From NCBI GenBank assembly GCA_036768485.1, contig JAVLUZ010000340.1, positions 1,288,470-1,352,469 of the forward strand: DNA of 64,000 nucleotides, in the 5' to 3' direction. Source of the stretch: Mermis nigrescens. Taxonomy: Eukaryota > Nematoda > Enoplea > Mermithida > Mermithidae. Shown here one piece after another: positions 37,701 to 48,925 of this stretch (positions are counted from its first letter, which is position 1; every line of letters begins with the position of its first letter). The notes under the pieces were generated by a model. It saw only the letters and a program-made list of their open reading frames with translations. It had not been told where the DNA came from and made no database searches. Position numbers and translations under genes: made by a program.

Positions 37701-40700
37701 GCCAGGTATGCATATATCAGATGCATGCATATAAGGGGGAGCTGCGGGCATGCCTGGGCGTGGGGTTTTGGGGGTATGCATCCCCCAGAAACCAAAATAT
37801 TCCCCAGAAACCGAAATACCCCCCAGAATTCAGTTTTTGAAATTTTTTTTTGTTTTTTTAGCAATTTTTCTGATGCTAATGGAGATAGTGCTCGATGAGA
37901 AACGTTGAAAAATGGTGTTTTTCGCCATACCACCATCTTCAAGGCCATTTTTTTATCTCCGAAAATCGTGCACCCCCAGAATTTCGGTGCCGCCCACCTA
38001 TGGCTGCGGAGCGCGATCCCCACTCAGAGTCGGCCTTCATTCCTCTAAAGTCAGAAAATTTTTATCTCCCCTATGATTTTTTGTCGAAAACACGTTTTAA
38101 AACCATTGTCAGGTGTTTTTTGCCATTTTTGCTTAAAAATTGGAGTTCATTTACTCCCCGCCTCTGAAAACAAAGGACCGGGAACCCTTAGTCGAAATTT
38201 CGAGCCATTAAATGTTCGATTAGATGACTAGCAAGTAGCAAGGTGTCGACACATTAGTTATGAATTAAGACTTTGAAATATGTTAAGAAATTAATTAATG
38301 AAAATAAATTAATATAAAACATTTAATAAACTAGAACTATCTAAAGAAAATTGTATATTTGGCCTATTGGCAGTCACATAAAATAATAATAATGCTTTAT
38401 TCAAACCCGTAGGTACAATACAATGTTAAAGAATAATACGCAACGTTTCGACAGTTAACCTACCGTCGTCGTCAGGCTCTTACAGAATATAAGAAGTTGT
38501 GGGCACCAGGAATCGAACCTTACAGCTAAGTATCATTTATTTCTAGAGTCTGTGGTTTTACCAACTGAGCTTCACTGGGCCAGTTGTATAATATTATTTG
38601 TTCCTTTTAAAGTAACATAATAATATTTTTAGTCTGGGGCCAAGGGCCTCTCCACATGGTGTATTCTCCTCAATAGGGCTCTATTCCATATACGACGTGA
38701 TCTCAATACTTCTTGGAACCCGACATTCTGCTCACTAGCCCTCTCCATCTCCAGGGTCTCCCGTATTTTCACTCAAATAGAATTAAACTTGACCTTGGGT
38801 TGATGAATAAATAAAATCTGGCAAAAATTCCGTCCAGCTCATCAGTTTTTTATTTGGCTAGATTTGAGCTGCGCGGACGCACAATAAAGTAGTCAATAAT
38901 TGATTGCTTGAAAAATATTGTATAGTAAAGCTTTGTCTAACGACTAGTTTTTGAAAGAATCTTTTTTTAGGTTTCTTTTGTTTTTGGAATTATGTCCACG
39001 ATTAACAATGTTTTAAAATCAGCCGATTTTATAGGTCTGCAAAAACTTAGAAATCACTAGTTTCCCAAAACCGTATTTTCCAGCTTTTGTGCCTTTGATT
39101 TGTATATAAAAATAATTTGCAAAAAAGGGAAATATCGTTTAGAGCTGGCCTCTAAAAAATCACGGATTTTTGGGACCAAAAAATCCACCCCTCTTCCTGA
39201 GTACATAAGTAAGAGAAGATGTAATGATATTTTGCTGGCATAAGAGCCTTCTCATGTAGAACAGGAATAAAGCATAGTTATTTTTCGGAACATTTTCAAA
39301 CTTGAGATACAAAATTCCCGAAAACTTCCGAAAAATAATCAATTTTTATGTTTTTTCATGCATTTCTGAGCATCGATAACTTCTCCTGTATTCAAAGCTG
39401 TTGGAATCTTTTTAATTTTCATGCTAGCCCCCTTTACAAAGGCTACTCTCAAAAAAAATTTGATTGCCACATGTCGTCCAAATAACTACAGTATAGCGTC
39501 TAAGTCAAGGCAAATGAAAAACCAGTTTTGCCATAAAAAACCAGCGCAGACTTTGATGAAACTTGGCTAGAATATGCCTCTAAGAGTATTGCCTGATACT
39601 TATTTCGCAGAAAACGTAATCTTTCGCCGAATAACTTCAAAAAAACTCGATTTGACCCTAAATAAAGACCATGCGCCCCTAAACAAAACAACACTAAGTA
39701 TATGTTGTCGTGGCATCAAAATTATTTATTCTTAATTTGCATCATTTTGCACTGTTTTCGTGCACAGGATGTTATGCAAACTTTGCATAACTATTTTCTA
39801 GCAGTAAACATTGTTATTGGTGAATAATAGAGAATTTTTCACAAAATTTTGAAAAGAGGAAACTTTAATACAAAATTATCATAATTAAATCAAATCTCGA
39901 GAAAACCTGTAATTTCTTTTTTAAATAGGAATAGTGAGGATTAGTAGACAAGTTTGACCAAATATCTGCATCAAACTATAGCTTTAACCTAGCTTTCTGA
40001 ATGTGGTTTTTCATAGGAAAAAAGTGGTTCTTCCTTCAAATTTTCTATTGCAAGCAAGACGAAAAGTTGCGCTTATAGATTCTTATGTATATGTACAGTG
40101 CTCGCCATAGGATGATAGAGCTTGTTAAGGCTTATATGTTTAACACGTCGGTCGCGCGTGGGCGGAAATAGGACTGACGTGTTAAAGATATAACCTAACA
40201 AACTCTAGATGCTTATTAAAGCGTAAACATTCGTGGTGAGTAGTGTATATATCAAGTTGTGAGCCCAGGGCAGCTGTCGAAAACGAGTGGTCCTTCACTT
40301 GCTCAGTGCTGTTTTTTTCAGGAGATATAAGCAAAAAACATGAAATTGCTTTTTTTATAGGCTAGCACTTTAGATTTAGATCTTTTAATCGCTATTTAAA
40401 CATTTATTTCGCTCTTATTTCAAAATCCTAGGCCCTGATAAATCGTATAATCATAATGCGTATGACGATTCTTACTTTTTATTGAATGTATGTAAACTTA
40501 AAGGTTGTATAAGAGATGGCATAATTTATCTCGTATCTTATTATGTAAGACTTTGTTAAAAAAGAAAGCTCAATACTGTTTAATGCCCCGCACGCAGTCA
40601 TTCAATTTTTATGACTATGTATCAACTAATCGTGTTTATTCATGAAAATTGCAAAAATTTCTGGAGCGAAAAAATATTATACTCAACACTTGAATACGTC

Positions 40701-43700
40701 TCACTGCCACTCATCTTAGGGGTCAACGAATCGCCTTTTATGACGTGGGGAGAAATCGAAGGCACGCCTTTTAGATTAGATGCATCTGATACGGTTATTC
40801 CAAGAACGCCTGGTCCCAGTTTCAAGGTATGTTATAAACAAGCGTGAGTTTTGTATGCATTTGGCTACCAAGACTTTATGTACGCACATAGCTTAGTTTT
40901 AGGCATTGTTTTTTGTACAAGGTCCGTTTGTACATGTACAAAGATGGTCCCCAAAAGTCTTTGTACATTTTGTACACACAAATTTTTGGGTACTATGTAC
41001 ATATAATATGGTACAGTAGCGATTTTAGCAAGGTAAAAACAGAGTTGTTCGACTTTTGGTAGTGTAATTAAGCTAATTTACGGGTCTCTAAAGGCAAAAA
41101 TCACTAAGAATCGTCTTGAAACGGCGCGGAGCGCCGAAAAATTTGACATTTTTCTTTTGAAATGCACTTTCTGCCATTATAAAGATATATAGAACACACA
41201 ATTACTCATTTCGGCGCGAAGCGCCGAAAATTTTTAGCTAATTTTAGACCTTTTTTGTAAGTTTTGTCTCCTCAAAAATCTTTGTACATGTACAAAGACG
41301 GTCCCGAAAAGTCTTTGTTTATCGGGAAAATCTTTGCTGAATTGGAAAAAACACTGGGTTTAGGCAGAAAATTGGTAAGGTGCTAGAGGTAGCTGAAAAG
41401 CAGTTTTATACGTAAATTCTGGAAGTTGGTCCTTTTCGTAATTTTTAATCTGAAGTAGATCAGTTACCCGATCCTATCTTGCGAATAGCCGGCTGCCTCT
41501 AGATTTCTGTCGTTACATTGTTTCTAAAAGTAAGAATTCGATATTTGTTTGTAGCTACTATATTTGGGAGTTAAGTCAAAAAGTTGTGGTTAAATTTCAT
41601 GAATGGAATACGTAGCTACGAGTATATATATGAATGTAATATAAATTTTGAGTAAACTATTTCCTCTTTCACTAAATTGCTATCGATTTTATTATCCTTT
41701 TTTGATAATATGGCATTTTTAGTAAACTTTCTTCCTCAGACTTTCAATAGCATTCATGTAAATACATACAATGATATGTTGGTCGACGAAGTCATCAACT
41801 GTTGCCTAGACATTTACTAACATGCTGATGAAGTTTGTTTTCAATTTTTTTTCGCGTAGGCAGGATTTTTTTGAGGGGGGCGGTCCGGAATTGGTGAATC
41901 TATATTTTGGCATATGTTCGCCCTATCTTCAAAGCTAGAAAATTTCTGACCCCCAGTTTTTGAAAAACTAGCGATTTTTGGCTGTTTTTAGGTGTTATTT
42001 GGCCGTTTTTGGCCTAAAATTGGAGGTAATCGGTATTAGTACAATATGTCACCACATGGTTAGAAAATTGCAATAAAAAATTCCAGAAGTAAACAAAATG
42101 TACATATGATTAGGGTAAATCGAGGTCGCTGATCACGAAAAAATGTTTAAAAAGTCCGAAGAGTGACCGGTCCCTTTCTATGAGTGACCATTGGTGAAAT
42201 GAAATGGTCATACACAAAATGCTGACAAGAGCAATAATTCCTGTTTAAATCGAGGTTGCTGATCTTGCAAAGAATGTTTAAAAAGTTTGACGAATGACCG
42301 ATCACCTTCTATGAGTGACCATTGGTCAAAACCGGTCCCTTTCTACATATGAGTGACCATTAGTTAAATCAAATGGTCACTCAAAAATACTGATAAAAAC
42401 AATAATTTCTGGGTAAATCGAGGTCGCTGATCACGAAAGTAGTCATAATGTAAAAAATTCTAAAGCGACGGTTATTGTAAAGTATTGCTGTTAAAAATAA
42501 TAAGACAACAGTTTTTGTAACATGTTACTCTTAAAAATACTAAAACGACAGTCATTGTAAAAAGTTGCTGTTAAAAATACTAAAACAAATTATTGTAAAC
42601 TGTTACCGCAAAAAATACTAAAGCTACTGTTGTTCTAAAGTGTTTCAAATCTTAAATAAATACTCAAAATTCATGGCTCTCGACTTGTATGTTTATGAAT
42701 TTTGCCAAATGACATCGACAGAAAAGCTAGCGACGGACTTTGCCAAAAGTCAAGGACTTTTGATCTCAAATGGCGATCTTGCAAGACAGCCGCAACAACA
42801 GCATTGCCTTCTTGGAACACAAAGCTGGACCGGTCGCGTTCACGAAGCATCAAGAATTGCACGTGGGAAGTCCTACGAGGGATTGAGGTGTACAGTGTGC
42901 CGAACGGTTATTCTCCGGACTTTGCAGACATTTTTTTGTGATCAGCAACCTTGATTTACCCAGGAATTATTGTTCCTGTCAGCATTTTTTGTGCGAGCAT
43001 TTTATTTGACCAATGGTCAATCATAGAAAGTAACCGGTCACTCTCCAGACTTTTAAAACATTTTTCGTGATAAGCGACCTCGATTTACTTATTTTTTTTG
43101 TTTATTTTTGTTTATTTTTGGAATTTTTTTTGCGGAAATTTTCTGACCATGTGGTGACATGTTGTACTAATACCGAGGTAATCTACTGCTCCTTCCTTAG
43201 AATGGCCGAGGACCCCATCCGAACTTTTGAGCCATTACATGTATGATATATGTACATAGCAATTTTGCAAGCATTTTTTCTTTCATTTTCTCATTAAATA
43301 TTATTACAGATTCCCGACGTTCCGCTTCGAGATAGACTTGCTCACTCCATGACCTCTGAGATGAACCGCAAAAACAAAGAGAAAAGAATGGCTGCGTTAC
43401 ACGGGATAAAAAGTTTGACACCGTAAGTAAATTAAGTACCGTTTGATTTCAACGGCTATTCACTTTATTAGTGTAGTTAATCATCTCATTTTTAATGTTA
43501 GTTAATGTTTAATCTAATTTTTAATTTTTGATTCAATTTCATCTCTGATTTTATATTTGTTCGTCTTCTACATTTTGTTTTAACGTATCTACCGAAACAG
43601 CTGTTTACACGAGCTCAAAAGTTGCTGCAGTATTTTCATCAATTTTTGGAGATGGGCGTACGTGGGCTTGGCATGGTGGTCAGAGAAATTAAGTATGAAA

Positions 43701-46700
43701 TTGGTATTTTTGTATATAAATTACATGAACGAATTACGATATGTACTCGTAATTAACTGTGTGGAAAATTCGCGCCTTTTCTTAAGCGATTGAAAAAGTT
43801 GTTTTTGGCGAAAGAAATCGATTAAGTTTATCTCAAAAATGCAGTACGATCAAAAAATGGTTTGCTCTGAGCAGACCTGATCTTGGGGGTTCATCCCCTC
43901 CCCCTAAAAATTTTTGAACCCCCTCAAAAAAATTTTTTTACCCCCAGAACTCGCGATTTTTCAAAAGTTCCCGAAAATTTTATGAAAATGCGTAGAAAAG
44001 GTGCTTTTTAAGCGTTTTTAGCTATCAATTTTCTCAAAAGTGTCAAATTTTCGGCTCTTAGCGCCATATACTCATGTTTTTTCTATATTTTGTTCAATTT
44101 ATTCGACTTTTTTGATTTTTTTGAAATTTTTTTCCATATTTTATGCATATTTCATGCTCTAGAAAGATAGAGCATCGTCAGAAACGCCGAAAAGCGATGT
44201 TTTTCACGCGTACCCACCGTTTTTGGGCCTAAGAAAGGCATTTTAAAATTTCATCCTTCAAGAGAGCTATTAACGTTTCTTATCGGCAAACTGGCTGAGT
44301 TAGATTTTATATTTTTGGAAGTCTGAGGAGGGGCGATTTTCTTACTCTCAAATTTCGAATTTAATGGTCTCTTTTTGTGATTTTGCTAATTGACAATTCG
44401 GAGTGATTTGTGATATAAAAAATTGATTCGGCTAGAATCAAATACTCTTTTTGACACATATTCAAGAGGATGACTTCAGATATGTTGGATTTGATATGTG
44501 AGTAAATTTTTGAATATACATATGTTTTTATTTAACGTGGAATATGTTGCAGAAATTGCAAACTTATATCAATTTTTTATTCAAATTGATTCATATCATT
44601 CGTGAACTTAGATTTTTGTCGTTGTTTTAAATTTTTTGATGCGTGTTGTCCACACCTGGGCGTGGGGGGTTTGGGGGTATGCATTCTCCCGAAAAACGAA
44701 AATACCCCCCAGGTACCAAAATAACCCCCCCAGAATTCAATTTTTAAAAATTGTTTTTGTTTTTTCCGCAATTTTTTGATGCCAATGGATAGTGCTCGAT
44801 GAGAAACGTTGAAAAATTGTGTTTTTAGCCATACCACCATTTTTAAGGCCATTTTTCGACCTTAGAAAAATGTTGCACCCCCCACAGGATTTTGGTGCTG
44901 CCCACGTATGGTGCTGTCATATAGCTCAGATTTCGAGAACGTACATAAATTCAACTTATTTTCAGCGTCTTTCCCTAATTTTCAGCTTGAAATGAAATTT
45001 GGGATGTGATTGAAAATACTCGAAATTGTTAGAATGGCTGAAAATACATGAAATTTTGACTGGATGTTTGTTTGAATATGTGAATGTTGTATTTTTCTGT
45101 TTTTCGTATGCAGAAGCTATGTAGTGCTTTGCGATTTTCTTTTTCTTTTTTCTTTATTGTATTAAAAATTTCAACATTGTCAAAAAATTGGCCAATTAAT
45201 TGTCTCCAAGTTTGTCTAAGATTTTTTTAATAGTTATTTTTTGGTTTATTTTTTCATTTTTTAATCAATTATTCATTCATTCTGCCTTTACATACTTGCG
45301 AATACTATGCAATTTACAGCAAATTCGGCAGCGCAAAATCTGTTGAAAGATTGGACAGTATGTCGCCTGCTGCGAAACGTCTAGCAACGTCAAAATTAGG
45401 TATAAGGTTGACATCGGATAAAAGTCTGAAGGCGAGCTACACACCTTCACCTTTAAGGTATGTCTTCCTTTAAGAGTTTATTTATAGCTGGTCCGCTTCT
45501 CAATTCTCATAACCATACCTGGGCGTGGGGGGTTTGTGGTATGCAACCCCCCAGAAACCAGAATACCCCGAGAAACCAAAATACCCCCCAGAAACCAAAA
45601 TACCCCCCGGAATTCAATTTTTGAATTTTTTTTGTTTTTTTCGCGATGTTTTGAATTTAAGGTTATCTTTTGATTTTTGAAAAATATTGCACCCTCCCTT
45701 AGAATTTTGGTGCCGCCCACCTCATAACTAATTATTCAATGTTGAAAAATTTTATGAACTCAAAAAACGGTCGACTGCATACATGGACAGCAAGAAAATC
45801 TGGGGGTCTGGTTGGGTGCAATCGCCTAAAATCTTTCAAAATGTTACTAAATATATAAGTTTGGGGGTCCACGCAGTAATCTGCGTGGGAATTTTAACTT
45901 CTGCGGGGGTGTAAACCTCAAGCGTCCCCCACGCTAATGTGTGGAAGGCTGCCGTCACGAAAAAGGCTGAGCTGTGCATCATGCGGACAGAACAATCTGG
46001 TTTTTAAGTTTAAAAAAAACATTTTTCGACTTTTAATTTTGAAATTTTATAATTTTTCTATCATCCTACTCTTAAATTTCACTACATGTCCATATTTATA
46101 ATTGTTGATCTCGGATATGTTTAACTTACTTTCACAAATATTTTTCAAGAAGGATCACGAAGCTCGAGATCCATATGTGGGCGTGATGGGGGGAATTTGA
46201 TTTATAAATTTTTTGTTGTTTTTTTCGCAATTTTTTATGCCAATGGATAGTGCTCGTGCTCGATGAGAAACGTTGAAAAATAATGTTTTTTCGCCATACT
46301 ACCATTTTTAAGGCCATTTTTTGATCTTTAAAAAGTCTTGCATCCTCCAGAATTTCGGTGCCGCCCACCTAAGTCGAGATCGCCCCCCCCCCCTAAATCC
46401 GCTCATCTAATATCTGTTGTAAAGCGTGGAAGAGTCGTGTAATTTAGAATGACTTTTAGAGACAGAAAATTGTGAAAAATCTAATTTTATCAGTTGTGAA
46501 TTGTTTCTGTTTCCTTTGAATCTGTTCCTTTTTACAAATTGCCTAAATGCAGAAGTAAATTTTTGTATGTAAAGTGCAGTCTAATAAAACTGTAGTCTCT
46601 GAAACTGTGCATGAATAGCAATTTAAAGCACTAAAGGACGTTTTTATAAAGGAATAATCTAAGCAGCCTACGGTAATACAATTTTGCACAGAAAAAGTAA

Positions 46701-47494
46701 AAAGTAACATTTTTAAAAGTTTTTTAATCGATTCGCAATAATTTGAAAATTATGTTTGTTCTGTGCTCTTGGCTTCATGAAATATGCATAGGTAAACCAT
46801 AAATTATCTGGGGTTTTCACAATCCCAGAAAAGTTTTCAGCCCCCCCCCCAGAAAATTTTTCCATTCCCTCCCAGAATTCGCGATTTTTCGAAAGTTTCC
46901 AAAAAATTCGTAGAATTAGGCGCTCTTTCAAGCGTTTTTAGCCATTTATTTGCTCAGGAGTGTCAGTCTGTCGGCGCTTCGAGCCACATACTTATTTTTT
47001 GACTATATTTTGTTCAATTTGTTCGAATTTTTGCAAAGTTTTTTTGGAATTTTTTAATGCACTTATGCTCTAGAACGATAGATAATCGTCAGAAACGCCG
47101 GAAAAGTATGTTTTTCACGCTTATCCGCCATTTTTTGGGCCCCAGAAAGGCGCTTTTAAATTTCACTCTCCCTCCACCAGAATTCCTATGCTGTGCTTGT
47201 CAGATGTGGACTATATCTATTTTGTATGGTACTTAAATTACAGAATTTCCGTCTTTACTCTTTTCGCTTATGTACTTGCTATTTGGCCGCTTACTTTTTA
47301 AATACAGTTTGCGAATGGTTGTTTGTTTTGATAGAGATTCTGGAAAAACGCCCATTGTCGATTATGCGACGCCTCAGGCTGAAAATGCCACCGCTTCGGT
47401 TAGATCCAAAGAAGCCGAAATTCAGGCTCAGTCGTTGACCGACAATTTATTAAAGTTGAAGTCCGACAGACCAAGGGCTACTGATTATTTCTGA
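31740..47494 (+). CDS. ESS2: ESS2 (DGCR14/Es2) nuclear splicing-associated protein, 8 exons
   Basis: Exons 31740-32019, 33726-33857, 35554-35886, 37463-37705, 40720-40826, 43310-43422, 45320-45457 and 47335-47494 all have GT-AG borders. They sum to 1506 nt, 501 codons plus TGA, close to the usual length (about 480). Family landmarks: TILDEDVYLEKLEKIIQRDY with FPD (residues 30-52), FLYNYTSEDNASFGEIL (158-174), YSFVATPSPAP (about 319-329), ESPFMTWGEIEGTPFRL (about 333-349), RTPGPSFK (358-365), and a Lys-rich C-terminus ending RPRATDYF. ESS2 is a nuclear protein associated with spliceosomal C complex. The start Met follows an acceptor-like TCTCTAG. All introns except the first 5'UTR one were read through for splice phase and agree. 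Introns of 1.4-3.0 kb are filled largely with mobile elements. Confidence 0.94.
32088..32691 (+). mobile_element. hAT-E10 relative in ESS2 intron 1
   Basis: Begins CAAGGGGTGGATTTAGGG and ends CCCTGATACGATACTG, decayed versions of the E10 TIRs. The interior follows 22380-23340 ('GATTTTT', 'CCGTCAGTGA', 'CCGGCGCTTCGCGCCGG'). No target duplication left. Confidence 0.65.
32698..33180 (+). mobile_element. Second hAT-E10 relative, partial
   Basis: GGGGGTGGAGTTAGGGGGCG start, shared interior 'GATGAACAATAGATATGTGATT', and a CGCGTCAGG hairpin remnant. The right end is not clear. Confidence 0.5.
33210..33612 (+). repeat. Family-B dispersed repeat (about 400 bp)
   Basis: Order of blocks: 'CTTGGGGGAGGGTTCCC', 'CCTCCAGAATTGGCGA', 'TTTAAGCGTTTTAAGCTAT', 'CGACGCTTCGCGCC', 'CGTCAGAAACGCCGAAAACG', 'GGCATTTTAAAATTTCACC'. 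Also at 43875, 46805 and, shorter, 1446, 54288 and 57070. Confidence 0.65.
34330..34937. mobile_element. Tigger/pogo-type MITE (608 bp) in ESS2 intron 2, TA target
   Basis: TIRs CAGTCGAACTCGGATATAAG and CTTATAGCCGAGTTCGACTG lie between TA dinucleotides at 34328-34329 and 34938-34939. Several copies of 'GTCTTATAGCCGAG' lie inside. TIR start CAGTCGAAC plus TA duplication is typical of pogo/Tigger elements. No transposase frame. Confidence 0.75.
35250..35405 (-). repeat. Family-C MITE-like repeat
   Basis: CATACATGGGCAGCAAGAAAATTC to 'CACGCCCATGTA', with 'AATCGCCAAAAATAGCACC' inside. Resembles MITE-A at its ends but has a different core. Other copies: 36941-37365, 45775-45950, 55770-56060. Confidence 0.5.
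36941..37365 (-). repeat. Family-C copy split by MITE-A
   Basis: CATAGGTGGGCAGCACAAC at the left and CACGCCCATGTATG at the right. Flanks CTCATCAC and CTGATCAG agree in 6 of 8. The MITE-A at 37061-37319 sits within it. Confidence 0.55.
37061..37319 (+). mobile_element. MITE-A (259 bp) nested in family C, perfect TSD
   Basis: ACACCTGGGCGTGG to CCGCCCACCTATG. GTCTAGCC at 37053-37060 and 37320-37327. In ESS2 intron 3. Confidence 0.87.
37749..38002 (+). mobile_element. MITE-A copy, 43 bp into ESS2 intron 4
   Basis: CATGCCTGGGCGTGG to CCGCCCACCTATG. GCTGCGGG at 37741-37748 and GCTGCGGA at 38003-38010 (7 of 8). It begins only 43 bases after the exon 4 donor. Confidence 0.84.
38381..38583 (-). mobile_element. 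tRNA-derived SINE with (ATT)n tail
   Basis: On the minus strand it starts GGCCCAGTGAAGCTCAGTTGG (A box TGAAGCTCAGTTGG, 38573-38560), runs to a B box GGTTCGATTCC (38521-38511), then a conserved-looking body with CTGTCGAAACGTTGCG. It ends TTTGAATAAAGC plus (ATT)n. The tRNA-like head has an internal Pol III promoter; the tail suggests use of a LINE with a short microsatellite 3' end. It lies in ESS2 intron 4, antisense. Confidence 0.8.
38590..40095. other. Intron 4 sequence, nothing recognised
   Basis: AT-rich intron sequence without conserved frames or clear repeat family. Confidence 0.35.
40096..40245. mobile_element. Small TIR MITE (150 bp), TA flanks
   Basis: Ends CAGTGCTCGCCA and TGGTGAGTAGTG are imperfect inverted repeats between TA dinucleotides (40094-40095, 40246-40247). 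An internal stem pairs ACACGTCGGTC-like and GACTGACGTGT blocks. Probably mariner-like by target site. Confidence 0.5.
40904..41356 (+). mobile_element. hAT-E8 (453 bp) in ESS2 intron 5
   Basis: CATTGTTTTTTGTACAAGG to AAAAAACACTG. GTTTTAGG at 40896-40903 and GGTTTAGG at 41357-41364 (7 of 8). Contains CGGCGCGGAGCGCCG and CGGCGCGAAGCGCCG hairpins. This is a near-complete, uninterrupted reference copy of the family. Confidence 0.87.
42032..43174. mobile_element. MULE-like element with long TIRs and perfect 9-bp TSD
   Basis: Arms of roughly 175-330 bp are inverted (GGTATTAGTACAA at the left; TTGTACTAATACC at the right; 'TGTCACCACATGGT' and 'AAATCGAGGTCGCTGATCAC' follow). GAGGTAATC stands at 42023-42031 and 43175-43183. 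A 9-bp duplication with long TIRs is the Mutator-like signature. The left arm repeats a 'GAGTGACCATTGGT' unit three times, and 42440-42640 has tandem 'AAAAATACTAAA' units. The centre (42650-42955) is GC-richer and may be captured sequence. No transposase seen. Confidence 0.78.
43875..44262 (+). repeat. Family-B dispersed repeat in ESS2 intron 6
   Basis: Same block order as 33210-33612, including 'CGTCAGAAACGCCGAAAAGCG' variants and 'GGCATTTTAAAATTTCA'. Confidence 0.6.
44651..44910 (+). mobile_element. MITE-A (260 bp) in ESS2 intron 6
   Basis: CACACCTGGGCGTGG to GCTGCCCACGTATG. GTGTTGTC at 44643-44650 and GTGCTGTC at 44911-44918 (7 of 8). Confidence 0.86.
45514..45720 (+). mobile_element. MITE-A, short copy, perfect TSD, ESS2 intron 7
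   Basis: CATACCTGGGCGTGG to GGTGCCGCCCAC. CTCATAAC at 45506-45513 and 45721-45728. It lacks the middle block with GATAGTGCT, an internal deletion of about 50 bp, and starts 56 bases after the exon 7 donor. Confidence 0.85.
45775..45950 (-). repeat. Family-C copy in ESS2 intron 7
   Basis: CATACATGGACAGCAAGAAAATC and a G-rich right part ending near 'CTAATGTGTGG'. Diverged. Confidence 0.4.
46171..46372 (+). mobile_element. MITE-A copy in ESS2 intron 7
   Basis: CCATATGTGGGCGTGATGG to GCCGCCCACCTAA. CTCGAGAT at 46163-46170 and GTCGAGAT at 46373-46380 (7 of 8). The core reads TAGTGCTCGTGCTCGATG with a small duplication. Confidence 0.8.
46805..47205 (+). repeat. Family-B dispersed repeat in ESS2 intron 7
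   Basis: Blocks 'CCCAGAAAATTTTTCC', 'CCCAGAATTCGCGATTTT', 'AGCGTTTTTAGCCAT', 'CGGCGCTTCGAGCC', 'CGTCAGAAACGCCGGAAAAG'. It ends about 130 bp before the last ESS2 exon. Confidence 0.6.
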
Positions 47495-48047
47495 ATCCTA
47501 TTATATTTGTACAAATGTATATGTAATGTGTATTGTCCGTTTAATTAAACATGATGTTTTTGGAGAAATTTTAAGTGCATACAAAAGTATTTTAACCTGT
47601 ATGGTAGGCGTGATATTATACAGTGCATATTTTGAGCTACTATGCATAGGCAGGCACACATGGGCTTGGAAGGTTTGGGGATTTAGGCCTCAGAATTCCA
47701 GAGTACCCCTATCGATTACGGTAGACCACCAGAATTGAATTTATGATATGTTTTTAAATTATCGCTCCATCCATACCCCTAGAATTTGATCGTTGCTCAT
47801 GTATGGTTGTGGGAGGCGTTCGCTATTATTAAACCGCATTATCGCCCCAAACTTCTAGCCAATTTGCAGCCCAATTCGCGTATATTTAATTCGTGAGAGA
47901 ACTGCAAAAGCTATTGATGAAACGGACTTCAGCTGAAGAAGATAATGATTAATGTATTATAGGTACCTACCTACTATGTACATTGCTGTTGTATTATATG
48001 CACAATGTTATACGTGTAAGTAATGTATCGACGAATGAAAACTTGTG
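47495..48047. other. ESS2 3' flank and a family-C-like relic
   Basis: TTAATTAAAC follows the stop by about 50 bases, but no clean AATAAA is near. 47648-47805 resembles family C (CACACATGGGCTTGG to 'GCTCATGTATGG'). Confidence 0.35.
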
Positions 48048-48055
48048 ATAGGTAC

Positions 48056-48917
48056 TAGTGTTGTAAAAGATATCTGTATCTTTATCTTTTTAGCAAGATA
48101 AAGAAAAAGATGTCTTTATCTTCATCTTGACGATTTTTTATCTTTATCTTCTGGAAAAAGCACAGGCTATCTTTATCTTTATCCTTTTGACAGGAATTTA
48201 TCTTGCAAAAAGATAAAGTACGTACCTACATAAGTTAGCATGTAATCCAAAATGCAGTTTGACGTGAAGTACATTTAGACGCATATAAGTTTCATTGTAA
48301 TACAAGAAAAGAAAACGATTGTTTAAACCCTATGGCATGCGGCCCAAACTAATGCCTGTATATCAACCCAAGTAAGCGGGAGTGATACCGATCTAAGCGG
48401 GAGTACTACTACTAGCACACAAGTTAATCTATGATCAAGCCTGGGAAACATGGAGAAGTTTGAAAAAATCAATAACTGTTGCGACTATGTATACTTTGTA
48501 CAGGCGCACAGAGCAGGGTTTTGATGCTTGTGAAAAGAAAGAAGTGGTCTGCCAGTAATAGTAGTACGTGGGTCAGTTAGATACCGCGGGTAAACCCCCA
48601 AACCTACATTTATGTGTGCTTAATGCCTATCACCTCTTTGATCTCAGGTGTAAAAATTAGGGCATTCAGTTGGCTGCTTTACATCACCAACTCTCGTTTA
48701 TTGCACTTCACAAACATCATTCTCCTGTGTCTAGGCGAGTCGACCATATTTACACATGTACACTTTATCTTTATCTTTGTCTTTTTGGTTCCTTTATCTT
48801 GCAAATTATCTATATCTTTCTTAATTTTTTATCTTTATCTGTATCTTCTAGATTTTAAAATTTCAACTTTATCTTTATCTTTTATCTTGCGAAAAATCCT
48901 TATCTTTTACAACACTA
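48056..48917. mobile_element. hAT-E9 (CTTTATCTT family, 862 bp)
   Basis: TIRs TAGTGTTGTAAAAGATA and TATCTTTTACAACACTA, with many subterminal CTTTATCTTTATC-type repeats on both sides. Flanks ATAGGTAC (48048-48055) and ATAGGTTA (48918-48925) agree in 6 of 8. TAG-type TIR and length of duplication suggest hAT. The interior has no convincing transposase frame; a hydrophobic frame at 48614-48961 is a product of the repeats. Confidence 0.75.
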
Positions 48918-48925
48918 ATAGGTTA

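Noticed and set aside
38499..38583. Functional tRNA gene
   Set aside because: A and B boxes are present, but the cloverleaf is imperfect by eye and it is joined to a SINE body with an (ATT)n tail.
42640..42954. MULE transposase gene
   Set aside because: No MULE motif (for example the CxxxC or DDE spacing) seen; treated as possible captured sequence.
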